Source of the DNA: Ficedula albicollis
Taxonomy: Eukaryota > Chordata > Aves > Passeriformes > Muscicapidae
DNA length: 64,000 bases
Assembly: GCF_000247815.1 (NCBI RefSeq)
Contig: NW_004775928.1
Location: 64,501 to 128,500 of the forward strand
Direction: 5' to 3'
Shown piece after piece: positions 27,235-39,515 of this stretch (position 1 is its first letter; every line of letters begins with the position of its first letter). The notes beneath the pieces are model-generated. The model was given only the letters and a program-made list of their open reading frames with translations, was not told the origin of the DNA and searched no databases. The position numbers and the translations under genes were made by a program.

Positions 27235-27809
27235 TTTAAGACTTCCTGTTTCATTTCTGACATTTTTTTTCCAGGGTATTTACAATTTTATTCTTGGTTT
27301 GTTCGTCTCCGAACAGAGGATGGAGTTTTAAATTTATAGCCCCCTGTAAAGTTTTGCCATTTCCCTTCTCTGAGATTCTGTGCTTCTCTTTGGTCTTTAT
27401 CTAGGTTGTCACCTATCATTATCTTATGCAAAGTACATATTCCTGAAGTTTATGTGACAGAGTTCCATAGTTAAAATATGCCTGACTAATGGGTCAACAT
27501 CTGAACCTCTTTGAGTAACAGACAGTTATCTGGTAGATTTTCTTTAAGAGGGTATTTATTGTTTGTAGGTATAGATGAAAATAATGTTTAAATTTCTTGT
27601 TATTTTGTTTCTAGAAGGCTTTGGCTTTATAGAACTTTCATGTTCTCTTTAATATCTTTTGGCTTTTATTCAAGATGGTTTTGTTTATTCCTGATAGCTT
27701 GAGTTTATTCCTCTAGATCCCAAAACCTTAATGAAACAGATTCTTCTAATTTTGATCTCTTCATGCCGGACCTATTCATAACACCTATTATGTTTTTTGA
27801 TTGTGTTCT
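27235..27809. other. AT-rich unique non-coding stretch
   Basis: No recognisable feature was found between the ATATT array and the CR1 fragment. Confidence 0.45.
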
Positions 27810-27810
27810 A

Positions 27811-28236
27811 TGATCAGAGGGTTGGAGCACCTCTCCTGTGAAAACAAGCTCAGAGAGTTGGAGTTGTTCAGCCTGGAGAAATCTCTGTGGATGTTACAAT
27901 ATTTTCAGTATTTGCAGTACAGACCTTGCAAGAGAGTGGGGGAGGTTCATGGAGTGATAGGAAAGAGGGTTATGGCTTTAGACTGAAAGAGGGTAGGTCT
28001 GGAATAAATATTAGGAAGAAAAATTTTAATATGAGTATCATGAGACACCGGAACAGGTTACCCAGAGAAACTGTGGATACCTTATCCCTGGAAGTGTTGA
28101 GGGCTGGATTGGATGGGGCTTTGAACAACCTGGTCTACATGCAAGTTGTTCCTCCCCAAGGACAGCGGGTTTCAACTAGATAATCATTAAGGTCCCTTCC
28201 AAACCAAACTGCCCTATATTCTACAATTCTGTAATT
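27811..28236 (+). mobile_element. CR1 LINE 3' region fragment
   Basis: Recognisable CR1 words occur in order: GGTTGGAGCACCTCTCC (27820), GAGTTGTTCAGCCTGGAGAA (27862), GGGTTATGGCTTTAGACTG (27967), CACCGGAACAGGTTACCCAG (28046), CTGGAAGTGTTGAGG (28088), GGATGGGGCTTTGAACAACC (28112) and the end TAAGGTCCCTTCC. Between about 27880 and 27925 the expected sequence is missing or scrambled, an internal deletion relative to the consensus I remember. It is non-coding in its present state. Confidence 0.92.
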
Positions 28237-31200
28237 AAATTATTTTATGTCTGTATTCTACTGGATAAGAACTGGCTCTAGATTTGATTTGAGGCAGCCT
28301 TTGAGGCAGTTTAAAGCCATTGATTTCATATGAGATGCCATTTTTGCATTGCTAGAAATAAGTGGAAGAATATTAAAAACTTGATCTGAACAGGACTGGA
28401 GCTTGCTCAGCTGGACTGATAAGTTGTCATTTTTTCTTTGCCAGTTTAACCTCTCTTATTCTGTGAAAAATTCTTCAGCATGTAAGCAGTACATGTTTCT
28501 GCTGTTACTGAGTAGGTTTTCACTGAGCAGCTCCCTTGAGACACCTGTGACTATACCGTTCCAAGACAGAGTGTAAAATATTTTGGTTTTCAATAAAGTG
28601 GGTGTATGGATACATTTGTGTAGTGTGGAAATGACAACTGTCCTCTACAGCAGAAGGGAAAGTGCATTGTCTATCTTCTTTACAGGTATAAAATAGGGAA
28701 GGAGATTTTTTTCCTCTTTGGTGATGGATTAAAAGCTGTCATCAGAAAAAAAAAAAGTAAAAAATGTTGATTTTAGTTTTATTCCCCAATCAACCCCTCT
28801 CCTCCAACCCCCTATATTTGTTAGTGTATCTAAAATCTTCCATCTGTACAAGCAGTGGCAAAAGGGGAAGAGTAAAATTATTAGGATTTATATACCTTGA
28901 CTAAATTTGTATTAGTGTGCTTACGATCACATACCTGACCTTTCAATTATAATATACCTGAGTCAAGGACTGGGAATAAACATCTTTTATTCTTTCAGTA
29001 TTTTAGCATCATATATGACACTCTTTTTATTGGTAATAACAGATCATTTGGTCTCACAGAATTTGTCCAAAAATGAAGGTAGGTATTAATCACAAAGTTT
29101 TATTCATTATTTTAATATTCAGTTTCTTTAAAATAAAGTTATGTAAGGATGGATATTATTTGATTTTACTAATGAAGTGTACAGCTCATTTTCAATACTT
29201 CACTAAAATAAATTATAATGCTTTCAAGAATGATAATTGAAAGAATATTTGTTGTCTTAAAAATTGGGTTTAGATGCCTGAGTAAATTTGGTGCACCATG
29301 CCTTCTCAAATTACTTTTTTTCTTACCTTTCTAAAGTATGAGTTTTTTCTTGCTTGATTGATGTCACAAAAGAGGCACAAGTGATAAAACACTGATTAAA
29401 CTTCAGAGAAAGATGTGGTGAATTAATAAGCATGATCAATATTTTAAGTAGGTGGGTATTCCATGCACTTAAAAATAGTGCTTCACAACAATCTGAAAAA
29501 TGTTACTAAATTAAAATAACCTGCATCCTAAATATTAACATTCTTGCTTTCTGGAAACGAATCTATAATGAGAACTCTGAGATAAAATGGCACAAGGAGA
29601 CAAGGGGTGAATGCGCACTGCTCAGAATGTGTATTTTGACTTTTAAAATGGTTAACTGCTCTTTAAAGGAGATTTGTTGCACCTAAACTTCACTGGGACT
29701 TGATCCTGGCTTGGGGTTATAGATGCGGAACTTCTTTGAGTTTTACAGACCAATTCTTTGATCATTTACATTCCTAACACTGAAATGCTTTCTTAAACTT
29801 TAAATACCTTGAGATTATATTCTACTAGAAAGTGGACACAATCAACATTGGTCTCCTGTCTTTTAAACATAGCTGGGACTAGCTTCGTGTAAGAATCTCT
29901 GGAGTACTCATGAGCTGAATTTCCTTTTTCTCTATTCAGGTTTCTTTGTGCCAGGTGGATGTGAAGGCTGTGGCTGTACGTTTCCAAGCTGTTAATTCAA
30001 CACAACTTCCTGTTTACAAGCATGGTGTTTAAATTAGTATTTTTTAAATTACAATTATAGAAGAATGCAGAATTGCAGGACTGTAGGGTTAGAAATCATC
30101 ACTTCTTCCTATCAACAGTGCAGAGGCCATTGCAGATGGAAGAGCACTGCCACTACTTCTAATCAAACAAATCAATACAGCATGAAGGGAAACAAACACA
30201 TATTTGTATTTGTGTGGGCTTGATGCCTGTGTGGTTAAAGTAAGGTTAAATCAGAAATGCGTGGGATTTATGTGTGTGCTGGAGCCAAATGGTGCTAATA
30301 GTATCTGTCCCACCTTTTCTACTTCTTGTTCTTGCCATCTCCCTTGCTTCTAAGTACAGCCTGTCTAGTGACCTACCTTGACCATTTCAAGCTGCTACTT
30401 TGTTTCACCCGAGATTGTTCATGAAAAAAAAAAATAAAAAAAATTGCTCTCCAGTACTGGAGATAAAATACTGGAGATACTGGAGAAAAGTAGGATGAGG
30501 ATGAAGTAATATATGTGATTATTTTTTCACTGGAAGAAGTAACTTATAAAGTACTGACTGATTTCTTGTATTCTATTTTGCTCTTCATCACCAAATCTGA
30601 ATGTAACTCTGAATTCTGTGGTGAATTATAATGTGGATCATGTGTTGTCAGAGGCAGAGATTTTAATTCTCATTTTGGGATCAGGGTTGGGAGTATCTCA
30701 TTGGTTTTGGATGTCTAAAAATCCAAACTATTTGTATACTCCTAACAGAGCATGCTAACAAAACTGGGACGCTTTTGGTGACCTACATCCATGCTGATTA
30801 CCTGTTTCATTATTGTTTGCTCTAAACCAAAGAAAATAAAATATGTGTCAGCAGTAATAAAAATTGGAATTAGGTCAATCTACAAACTCTCTGCATCAAA
30901 ACTAGAACAGAATGGATGTCTTCCAGAGAAAAATGAAAAATAAATATGTAAATGAAAAGCAATTAAAAGCTTTACATTTTTAGTCAGAATGATTAGCAGA
31001 TTAAATTACCTCTTCATTCAGCACTGTGTGAATTGCACCCTTGGAAAAAGGAGGCACCACAGATAAATTACTTCTATCTTACTGGAAAGAATTTGAGAAA
31101 GATAGTAGGATTTACTTAGCAGATTCTAAATTCTCCTTTCCTTTTAATGGGCTTAGCAAGAAACTGTGAACAATCAGAACAGGAACCTCAAATGTTTCAG

Positions 31201-31812
31201 CAAAATCGGAAAGAACTTTCATATAAAGGGAGGAAGAACTTTATATTTGGCTAGGCAAATATTTTGCTTCCTGTGTGGAAGCTTTAATCCTAGCTCAAAG
31301 AGGAATCAATATATGTCATGACATGCCATCATAAATGGTGTTTTAACTGTAGTTTATTGCAAATAAAATCTTAGATATGTTCTATTGATATTTGCTTTTG
31401 AGCGATTTGATTCTGAGAGATGAATGTGTACTTTCTACATCTAAGTTTCCAGTCTTAACTTAGCAACACCTTTTCTTCTGTTTTGATCTGTGAATGTCTG
31501 AAAAATGCAGATTAAGATAAATGAGTTGATTTTAATGTCAATTGAACATGTAATATCACTTTAGTCTTGAATCTCAATGGAACTATAAAGGAAGGTGGCT
31601 CCTCAGTGAACAAATTCACTTTTAAGTCAACTCCTCTTTGAGGATTTGTCCACAACATTGTGCTGTCTCAAAAAAGGCTTTTCACTCTCTTTATACCCCT
31701 GGAGACTAGTCAGCTGAAATCCCACCAAAGAAATTTTGCTGGAAATTGTGCAGGTATGATTTCAGAACTCCATTCTCTAGCAAAAATTTTGTGTTGGAAT
31801 TGAAATACCTTC
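28237..31812. other. AT-rich unique non-coding stretch
   Basis: No gene or confident mobile element. Poly-A tracts occur at about 30424-30442. A GAATTGCAGGACTGTAGGG segment at about 30072 faintly recalls a CR1 end but is too diverged to call. Confidence 0.45.
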
Positions 31813-31947
31813 ACAGAAATACCTTTGTTTAGTTACCCAGAGACTTCATCTGGGTAAATAAATAAATGGAAAAAAACCATACAGAAATACTTTTGTTTAG
31901 TTACCCAGAGACTTTATCTGGGTAAATAAATAAATGGAAAAAAACCA
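31813..31947. repeat. Tandem duplication, two copies, period 68 bp
   Basis: Copies at 31813-31880 and 31881-31947 both read ACAGAAATAC, then TTTGTTTAGTTACCCAG, and end in an (AAAT)n/A-rich stretch. I see two C/T differences (CCTTTG versus CTTTTG, CTTCATC versus CTTTATC). Confidence 0.9.
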
Positions 31948-32001
31948 AAAAAACCCATAAAAAAACACATGAAGGTTGTTAATTGCATGCAGTTTTTTTT
32001 C

Positions 32002-32750
32002 TGGGTGTGTCTGGATAAAGTTATGAATTTAACTGCCTTCATAGTGGCCTGTTGGGAGCTGCACTTAACATTTTTGGCTAAAGCAGTATTGACACACTAA
32101 TCCTTGGGCTATTGCTGAGCAGTGCTTTCACAACAACAAGGCTTTCTCTCTCTCTGCTCCTTCATCCCCCAAATGTGAGGAGATTTGGGGTGGGAAGGAG
32201 TTCAGGAGGGGACACAGCTGGAACAGCTGGTCCAAACTGGCCAATAGGATATCCCATGACACCTGGAACAATATGCCCAGGAAAGGACATGGCTGAGTCA
32301 TCATCCCTGAAATGTTTAAAATACATGTAGATTTGGAATTTAGGGAGACGGTTTCATGTTGGATTTGGCTTCGTTATGTTTACAGTTGGACTCAGTGGTC
32401 TTAAAGGTCTTTTCCAAACTAAATTATTCTGTGGTTGTATGAATTCATGCCTGGCAATAAAAGTTCAAGCAAAGGATTAGGAAGGCTTGGACGTTTACCT
32501 GCTCAAGTAACCATTAAGTGTGCTGAGTCCCTTCCTTCCAGTGAGTCTTTCCAGTGGATACCTGTCTGCCCGTGAGAAGTAGTGAAATAATCCCTCTTCT
32601 TGTTTTGCTCGCATGCACTACTTCTACTTTTCCTATTATATTGTCTCCCTCTTGATCCTTTTCACCTTCCTCCTATTTATCATCACAGCCCAAAGAGAGG
32701 GGAATGTGTGAAAGGCTGGGGAAGACTCACCATGGTTCTTTTTAGCACTC
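32002..32750 (+). mobile_element. ERVL-type solo LTR, plus orientation, interrupted by a CR1 fragment
   Basis: Sequence follows the common avian ERVL-type LTR: TGTCTGGATAAAGTT near 32008, GCTGAGCAGTGCTTTCAC (32115), GAGGGGACACAGCTGG and CCAAACTGGCCAATAGGATA (upstream promoter block, about 32206-32250). After a 166-bp CR1 insertion come a TATA-like CAATAAAAG at about 32455 and GAGAAGTAGTGAAATAATCC at about 32574. The right edge decays and is approximate. No target duplication or internal retroviral sequence was found. The insertion separates the upstream promoter block from the TATA-like box. Confidence 0.83.
32281..32446 (+). mobile_element. CR1 3' end nested in the ERVL-type LTR
   Basis: CR1 words appear in order: TCATCCCTGAAATGTTTAAA (about 32301), GTTGGACTCAGTGGTC (32385), TTAAAGGTCTTTTCCAAACT (32401) and ATTATTCTGTGGTTGTATGA. 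The LTR resumes immediately after. Candidate imperfect 8-bp target duplications are ATGCCCAG (32273-32280) and ATGCCTGG (32447-32454). The nesting shows that this CR1 inserted after the LTR. Confidence 0.8.
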
Positions 32751-33065
32751 AAAGGGAAGCTTGAGGAGTTCAAGGGAAGGGCTGCTATTGGGAGTGGTAA
32801 TGGGCAACACTTAGACCAGATATTGCTGAAAATGACTGTGGGGAAGTATTTGTTGCAAAGTGGTGAAGAGAGGAGTAAAGGACCTTCACAGTGTGTGTGA
32901 ATTGTCTACTTTTTGCCAGTATTGAGATGATATTGCTTTGATTTTGGTATGAGGAATCGTTGTTGTTGTTTTGATGTAATTGTAGCTTACAAAGATTGTC
33001 TGACAAATGTATGTTTTAACAAAAGTTCTTAAATGTGTGCTCACAGTGGTCAGGGTGGAAATACG
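32751..33065. other. Short interval between two LTRs
   Basis: No gene was recognised. It contains a small (GTT)n tract at about 32960. The left part may include decayed LTR end sequence. Confidence 0.4.
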
Positions 33066-33580
33066 GTATTTATGTGGCCAGGTTTTGACAGTAACACATG
33101 GTGCTGGCATGGACACAGCTGGTGCAAGCTCTCTCCAACTAGCCCGCTGTAAGGACATGGCTGAACCTGCCCAGCTGAGATGGTGGCACCTTTGGGAAAC
33201 CTTATTTAAGAAAGGACAAAACACTGCTTGACAGAGAAGTGTGAGACAAAATGTGAGAGCAGCAGACCTGCAGACACTCCAGAAAGAATAGTGACCCAGT
33301 CCCCAGGGCCCAGATTCCCCTGCAGCTGGCGGTGGAGACCTAATAATAACCCAGATTCCCCTGCAGCTGGCGGTGGAGACCATGGTGAGGTGGTGTGTCC
33401 CACATTGTAGGTTCTGAAGCACTGCAGCTGCTGCTCTGCTGCAGCAGGGGAACACATTCTCAAGGAACACGCACCCCAGAGGGTGACTGCCGGAGCAGGT
33501 GCCTGGCAGGAGAGCTGAGCTGTATCACCAAAGTCTTTTAAGAAATGGGAAGAAGGGGAATGGATGTAACAAGATTTAGA
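33066..33580 (+). mobile_element. Partial ERVL-type LTR (same family as 21.2 kb), plus orientation
   Basis: Shared blocks with the LTR at 21214-22306 include TGGCCAGGTTTTGACAG (33075, family start region), GGACATGGCTGAACC (33153), a TATA-like TTATTTAAG (33202-33210), GTGAGACAAAATGTGAGAG (33240) and CTGCAGACACTCC. The downstream GC-rich part has the TTCCCCTGCAGCTGGCGG type of repeat. The 3' half is shortened and the right limit (about 33580) is soft. Reading frames here are not retroviral proteins. Confidence 0.75.
33309..33381. repeat. Internal tandem duplication inside the LTR, period 41 bp
   Basis: A 32-bp segment (CCCAGATTCCCCTGCAGCTG onward to GGTGGAGACC) occurs at 33309-33340 and again at 33350-33381, separated by TAATAATAA. 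The copies are identical. Confidence 0.92.
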
Positions 33581-33581
33581 C

Positions 33582-36123
33582 AAATATATAGGTCCTTTAA
33601 ATCTTAAGATATCATTGTCAAAAAGGAGATTAAGCCAGATACTAAATCTTAAATTGCCATTGTCAGCAGAACAAACAATGCAGTACAGTTCTAAATAACA
33701 TAAAATAGAGAAATTAATAGCATTACATTAATCGGTAGATCTTTTTTCTTGGTCGTAAGTGCCATAAGCAATTTTTATGTCGCTTGGAGGTGAATGTATG
33801 CTAGCATAAATAGTTATTGAACAGACATGAATTAATATATTATAATAGATTATAATTGCTGGCACACACGAAACACGCATTAATGTTTAACAGACTCCAG
33901 AAATGATGGGTTCTGCTGACTGTGCTTCATGAAAGCTTATGCACAAAGTGATTATATCATGAAGTGTCCTTTTTCTTCCATTTGGGATCTTCATGGTTCC
34001 AGCATCATAAGTACTCCTCAGGAATAAATATTGAAAATTTCTCAAGCACAGTAAATAAAGTTTTAGGTTGATTATTATGAGTCATATAAAGAAAGTCTTT
34101 TTGATAAGGATGCTGAAGTAGGTATTATTTTCTTTTGTCTTGTGTTTTATTGTTAGTGATATTGCTACTATCCAGAAGTTTCTGTTTTTCTATTTTTAAA
34201 CAAGGAAAGAAGACCAGAAATAAAAGACCAGAATTAATTTCACAAAGTTTCACCCTTTTGGTCAGCAATAAGCTGACCAGTAAAGTAGCATCAAATGGAG
34301 ACTACAATAACTAAATTGCTTTAGTAGTAGTTTACTAACAGTGATTAAAGATGGAAAAGACAAATTCTTTTATAAATCTAATAAAAGAGTAGTCTTTCTC
34401 TTCTAATAAAATATTTTAGATAAACTCTGCTGCCAGTTGTTAATAAGCATTTATTTCTGAACGTTGTACTATTATAGGACACAGATATGATACATATGCA
34501 AATAAATTCCCGAGTTAGGGAAAACAAAGACAAACCAATCCTTTGATGAATGTGGAAGAGATTGTGAACGGCCAGCCAATGAATCTGAATCAGGAGTGTC
34601 AAAGTTGTCACTTCTATGATATCAGTAACTGAAACCTCATCTGCCATCATGAAGACCAGACTGACAGAATATTTCAGCTTTCTGCAGCAAGAAGTTTGTT
34701 TAGTCTGTGTTTCATTTGGTGAGTCAATGTACAGAGGAAATGTTTTATTTCTCATCTAAAACCCAGATTAATATTATATGTGGTTGGAAAATCAGTTGTT
34801 GCTGAGTTATGTGTTAAATCCATCACATAAACTGTTTATGATGAAGAGTAGGAGAATGATTGCTCATGCAGCTAATGAAGTCAGGTAAACTGGGTAGACA
34901 TCTTACTGCTTGTTAATTTTTTTTAGTTTAGTACATGGATGAGTAGTCAATCCACGAAATTTAGAGGTCTGTTAAGTACAAGTGGTGGGTGGTGTGGTAT
35001 TTTGCATTAAGTGAAAGCAATTAAGGATATAATTAAAGATGAAGGCACACAAATAGTATCAAATGAAAACTGTAATACAAGGAAAAAGTAATTTAAAGTA
35101 ATGGGTAGTACAGAAAGATCCCGAGTTGTTGACTAAGCTTAATGAAACTACTTTGCAATGAATGAGAGCAACTGGATACCATGACAGGAGAAGTAGTTAA
35201 TTTGTTGGTGAAACATGAAAACATACAATCAGTGGAGAAAGTGTGAATAATGGTGAGTGGTTTGGTCAAATTCATCATAGTATAAAGAAAAGTTGGATAG
35301 GACTAGGTTCTTTAGAATAGCATTACCTAAACTGCTTTATAAGAGGGCAAACTAGCTTAATGCTTCATTCCCTCCATGGTCCTCTGTAAACATGCAATTA
35401 ATGTTGGTACTAACATATTGTATGAAGAACCTCTTAATGCAGATCATGGTTATGGACCCTTCTGAATTGTAAGTTTTCTATGCTAGCAATCATGTCCATA
35501 TTTTTTAGTTATTGTAGAAATAGAAAGTTTGATATGAGAGTCTGAAGCCAGTAGCAAAACTCACCTTGATTTCAGTTGGGATTGCTTCCAGTTTAAGGGT
35601 TTAATGAACTTTTGCTTTGAATTTGGCTTCGACCTTTAAGCCTGCCACTAAGTCACTTCTTAAATGTCTAAATACAAAGGAGACACAGAAACTTATTTTC
35701 TTTTGTTTCTGAGGGGCTGCATTTCTGCAGCTGGCCCTGAACTAATGGACATAAAAGGAGTTGTACACACTGTCTTACTGTTAAACTTGTGTTTTCTAAT
35801 ATACTTGACAGTCTGGTCATGAAAATGGTTTCTGCCTCATGAAAGTTTTCAATTACTGAGTCTGAGAAAAACATCTGTATTGTGAAATTGATTTCAGTAG
35901 TGGGTTATCATTACCAATTTGTTTGCACTGTATTGTCTGTATCTATGTAAGTATATATTGCTTTCAGTTCTGTCCCCCATGCCTTCCTATTACAATATAA
36001 AGTTTTTAAAATTCGTTAAAGTTGATTAGCCTTTGAGTCTTGTCCTTCGTATTCTCACTCCCTTGCTTTCCCATCCCCTATTCCGTAAAGCAAAAAAAAA
36101 AAAAAAAAAGGAAAAAAGTCAGG
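33582..36123. other. AT-rich unique non-coding stretch
   Basis: A 125-residue minus-strand open frame at 34378-34755 has no recognisable domain. One frame of that length is expected by chance in this much AT-rich DNA. A poly-A tract (about 36091-36109) lies just left of the 909-bp duplication. Confidence 0.45.
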
Positions 36124-37942
36124 CAGCTGAGAAAAACTGCTTTTCTAAAGCAGTAAAAATACATATATCTCCTCTAGGTAAGCCTCCTTATACCAAAGAC
36201 GTATTTTCTTAAAGGCAGCTTTGATCTCATCTTCAAAAATTGATTTAGTTATAGTCACTATGTTTATTGCATGCCTTCCCGTGTGGTACCTATAACAATA
36301 TAGTATTATGGATGTCAGTAATTAGAAAATATGATGGGGACAAGGAAAATATGAAAATGTCAGGGAAGTAACTGCCTTTCAGGTTCACAGGTTGAACCCT
36401 AGTTCCAGATTGTACTGGCAGGAAATAATCTAATTTGCTCTTCACTGTAAAGACAAAGAAACTAAGACCTTGCACAATATTTCATCATTCATTGATGTAA
36501 TGATAGGAATACTCTTAGAGTGCCTTTTATTTTTAAATGAGATAATCAGTCCATAAGCACAATGTCAGGACCAGGACAAGCCATGAACAAAACAGGGCAG
36601 CGCTAGTCTTGGCACACTTCTTGCATGTTTCCAAATAGTTTTGAACATGTTTTCTCCAAGTAACTTCTTGATTGTTTGTTTTTGGTTTTATTTTAGAAAT
36701 TGCTGCATTTTAGAATGTGAAGCATTGGAAATCTCATACTTAGAGTATTGCAGGTGTTTCTGGTTTTGAACAAATTACATGTGATTAAAAAAATAAATTA
36801 GATGGTTTAATTTGAACAAATCCTCATTTTAGCTGCTAGGAAGTCTCTGTAGAGAGAATATTATATTGACATTCATTATCAAGTTTTCATGGTACACTCC
36901 GATCTATTCTTTTAGATTTTTATTTGCATCTTAATTTGTTCTTATCTTTGTTTTATTTTTACATTCTTCCATTAGATGCTTTTTTTAGGGGGGAAAGGGA
37001 AGGATGTTACTTATTCTCTGCAGCCTGCTTCTCAGCTGAGAAAAACTGCTCTTCTAAAGCAGTAAAAATACATATATCTCCTCTAGGTAAGCCTCCTTAT
37101 ACCAAAGACGTATTTTCTTAAAGGCAGCTTTGATCTCATCTTCAAAAATTGATTTAGTTATAGTCACTATGTTTGTTGCATGCCTTCCCGTGTGGTACCT
37201 ATAACAATATAGTATTATGGATGTCAGTAATTAGAAAATATGATGGGGACAAGGAAAATATGAAAATGTCAGGGAAGTAACTGCCTTTCAGGTTCACAGG
37301 TTGAACCCTAGTTCCAGATTGTACTGGCAGGAAATAATCTAATTTGCTCTTCACTGTAAAGACAAAGAAACTAAGACCTTGCACAATATTTCATCATTCA
37401 TTGATGTAATGATAGGAATACTCTTAGAGTGCCTTTTATTTTTAAATGAGATAATCAGTCCATAAGCACAATGTCAGGACCAGGACAAGCCATGAACAAA
37501 ACAGGGCAGCGCTAGTCTTGGCACACTTCTTGCATGTTTCCAAATAGTTTTGAACATGTTTTCTCCAAGTAACTTCTTGATTGTTTGTTTTTGGTTTTAT
37601 TTTATAAATTGCTGCATTTTAGAATGTGAAGCATTGGAAATCTCATACTTAGAGTATTGCAGGTGTTTCTGGTTTTGAACAAATTACATGTGATTAAAAA
37701 AATAAATTAGATGGTTTAATTTGAACAAATCCTCATTTTAGCTGCTAGGAAGTCTCTGTAGAGAGAATATTATATTGACATTCATTATCAAGTTTTCATG
37801 GTACACTCCGATCTATTCTTTTAGATTTTTATTTGCATCTTAATTTGTTCTTATCTTTGTTTTATTTTTACATTCTTCCATTAGATGCTTTTTTTAGGGG
37901 GGAAAGGGAAGGATGTTACTTATTCTCTGCAGCCTGCTTCTC
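36124..37942. repeat. 909-bp direct tandem duplication, about 99.7% identical
   Basis: Copy one is 36124-37032 and copy two 37033-37941, head to tail with no spacer. By eye only about three substitutions separate them: TTTTCT/CTCTTC context at 36143 versus 37052, TTTATTGC/TTTGTTGC at about 36264 versus 37173, and TTTTAGAAA/TTTTATAAA at about 36695 versus 37604. The unit holds no recognised gene or transposon. It is either a very young duplication or two haplotypes placed in series by the assembler. Confidence 0.95.
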
Positions 37943-38467
37943 AACTTCTTACAAGTTTAATGTAAACCCAGTAACATATTGATACTACAAAAACTTTTAG
38001 ATCTCTGAGGTTGAAGAATGTCAATTTGCCCCAAGACCTGAATCAGGAAATTACTGATTAAATGCTAACACAGGACATATATTAGAAATTTAGAAAACAT
38101 AAGCTGAAACTTATGTTGGTTATACTACTTGGTAAAGACAGGATGAGTTCAAATTTTAACATTCTTTTTTGTCTAAAAAGAGAAACAAGTTATAGTGGTA
38201 GCCATTTGCTATGTTGAAGGTAAAATCAAGTAGCAACATCAAGAATAAATTGATATTTGTGTTGCTAACAGATCAAATGTACATCTCAATATGCCTCCTC
38301 AATAATTTCCTGAGTCAGGGTAGAATGTAAATTCTAAGCTACACTATGGAAATTATCTGTTTGGGCTTTTACCAACCAGATTCTCATTTAAGCTCTGTCC
38401 TTGAACATGAGTGTCTTTTCTGAATCTGTGAAAGCAGTAAAAGAATTTTAATATAATAGGTGCACAA
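37943..38467. other. AT-rich unique non-coding stretch
   Basis: Nothing was recognised between the 909-bp duplication and the LTR at 38473. Confidence 0.5.
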
Positions 38468-38472
38468 TGCAT

Positions 38473-38904
38473 TGTGGTGGGTTGACTTTGGCCATGAGCT
38501 GCCCACCAGGACATTCTATCACTCCCCTCTTAGGAGGGCAGGGAGTTTGCTCTGTAATCACAAATGCTCACTCCACCCTATCCCTTCTTCATCCCTAGTC
38601 TTCCTTTTAGCTATTATTGTTGAGTCAAAGCCATATGGTATGGAATATTCCTAGTATCCATGTGGTCAGTTTTAGTCATCTGTCTTGGCTATGTCCCCTC
38701 CTAAGTTCTTGTCCATCCTAGACTTCCGACCCTTGGAGGATGAGGAGATTTCTAGCGAGACATTGTTGATACTGTGCCAAGGTTGCTCAGCAGCAGCCAG
38801 AACACTGGTGTGTTATCAAAACCTTTCTAGCTACCAATGTGCAGCACAGCAGTGTGAGGGCTGCTGTGAGGAAAATTAGCTTTATTGAGGCCAGAGCCAA
38901 GACA
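38473..38904 (-). mobile_element. Solo LTR, ERVL-type, minus orientation, with 5-bp target duplication
   Basis: The element runs from TGTGGTGGGTTGACTTTGGC to GCCAGAGCCAAGACA (432 bp). It is flanked by a perfect 5-bp duplication TGCAT at 38468-38472 and 38905-38909. Family words on the plus strand (reverse complement of sense) include TCTATCACTCCCCTC (38515), ATATGGTATGGAATATTCC (38631) and GCTATGTCCCCTCCTAAG (38688). It is shorter than the related LTR at 32.0 kb, apparently lacking part of the R/U5 region. There is no internal retroviral sequence. Confidence 0.92.
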
Positions 38905-38978
38905 TGCATAGATAAAAAAATGTCTGTAGCCTGTTACGCATTCACATTTTTTTGTGAGACTTCCTTAAACCTACTTGA

Positions 38979-39136
38979 ACAAGAAAAACTGGGGAAACGT
39001 GTCCTTATTGATATTGCCCCATCGTTTGATCTTCCATTTATGTTAATACACCTAGGGACAAGAAAAACTGGGGAAACGTGTCCTTGTTGATATTGCCCCA
39101 TCCTTTGATCTTCCATTTATGTTAATACACCTAGGG
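38979..39136. repeat. Tandem duplication, two copies, period 79 bp
   Basis: Copies at 38979-39057 and 39058-39136 both begin ACAAGAAAAACTGGGG and end ACACCTAGGG. There are two differences (CCTTATTG/CCTTGTTG and CCATCGTT/CCATCCTT). It lies 70 bp right of the solo LTR. Confidence 0.93.
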
Positions 39137-39250
39137 CCTTCTTTAATTGACCAACATGGTAGATTTTTTTGAGTATGATATGTTTTTTTAACTTTTCTAG
39201 AGAATGCAGTTCACTGTTCCCTCAAAAAGGATGAGGAGTCTTGCACTATT

Positions 39251-39339
39251 AGGCGTTCTTGTTACCAATTTAACTTGCAGTTTTCTGTGAACTCTAGGCC
39301 TTCTTTTTACCAATTTAACTTGCAGTTTTCTGTGAACTA
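39251..39339. repeat. Tandem duplication, two copies, period 45 bp
   Basis: AGGC-TTCTT-TTACCAATTT onward through GCAGTTTTCTGTGAACT occurs at about 39251-39294 and again at about 39296-39339, with two or three differences at the left end. Confidence 0.88.
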
Positions 39340-39340
39340 A

Positions 39341-39515
39341 TATTAGCAGAAATTGTACAAACTTTAGACTTGGTTGTCTCAGATTGTGGAATGCTGCCAG
39401 TTACAGTCTCAGTTTTATGCAAGTTTTAATGTTAGCAGAAATTGTACAAACTTTAGACTTGGTTGTCTCAGATTGTGGAATGCTGCCAGTTACAGTCTCA
39501 GTTTTATGCAAGTTT
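39341..39515. repeat. Tandem duplication, two copies, period 89 bp
   Basis: Segment TTAGCAGAAATTGTAC through TTTATGCAAGTTT is present at 39343-39426 and 39432-39515 with no difference seen inside. The linker between copies is TAATG. It directly follows the 45-bp duplication. Confidence 0.93.

Noticed and set aside
30060..30130. Diverged CR1 end, minus orientation
   Set aside because: Only a few words (GAATTGCAGGACTG) resemble CR1; this is not enough to call.
34378..34755. 125-residue minus-strand open frame
   Set aside because: It has no domain or splice context. One or two frames of this length are expected by chance in 64 kb of AT-rich DNA.
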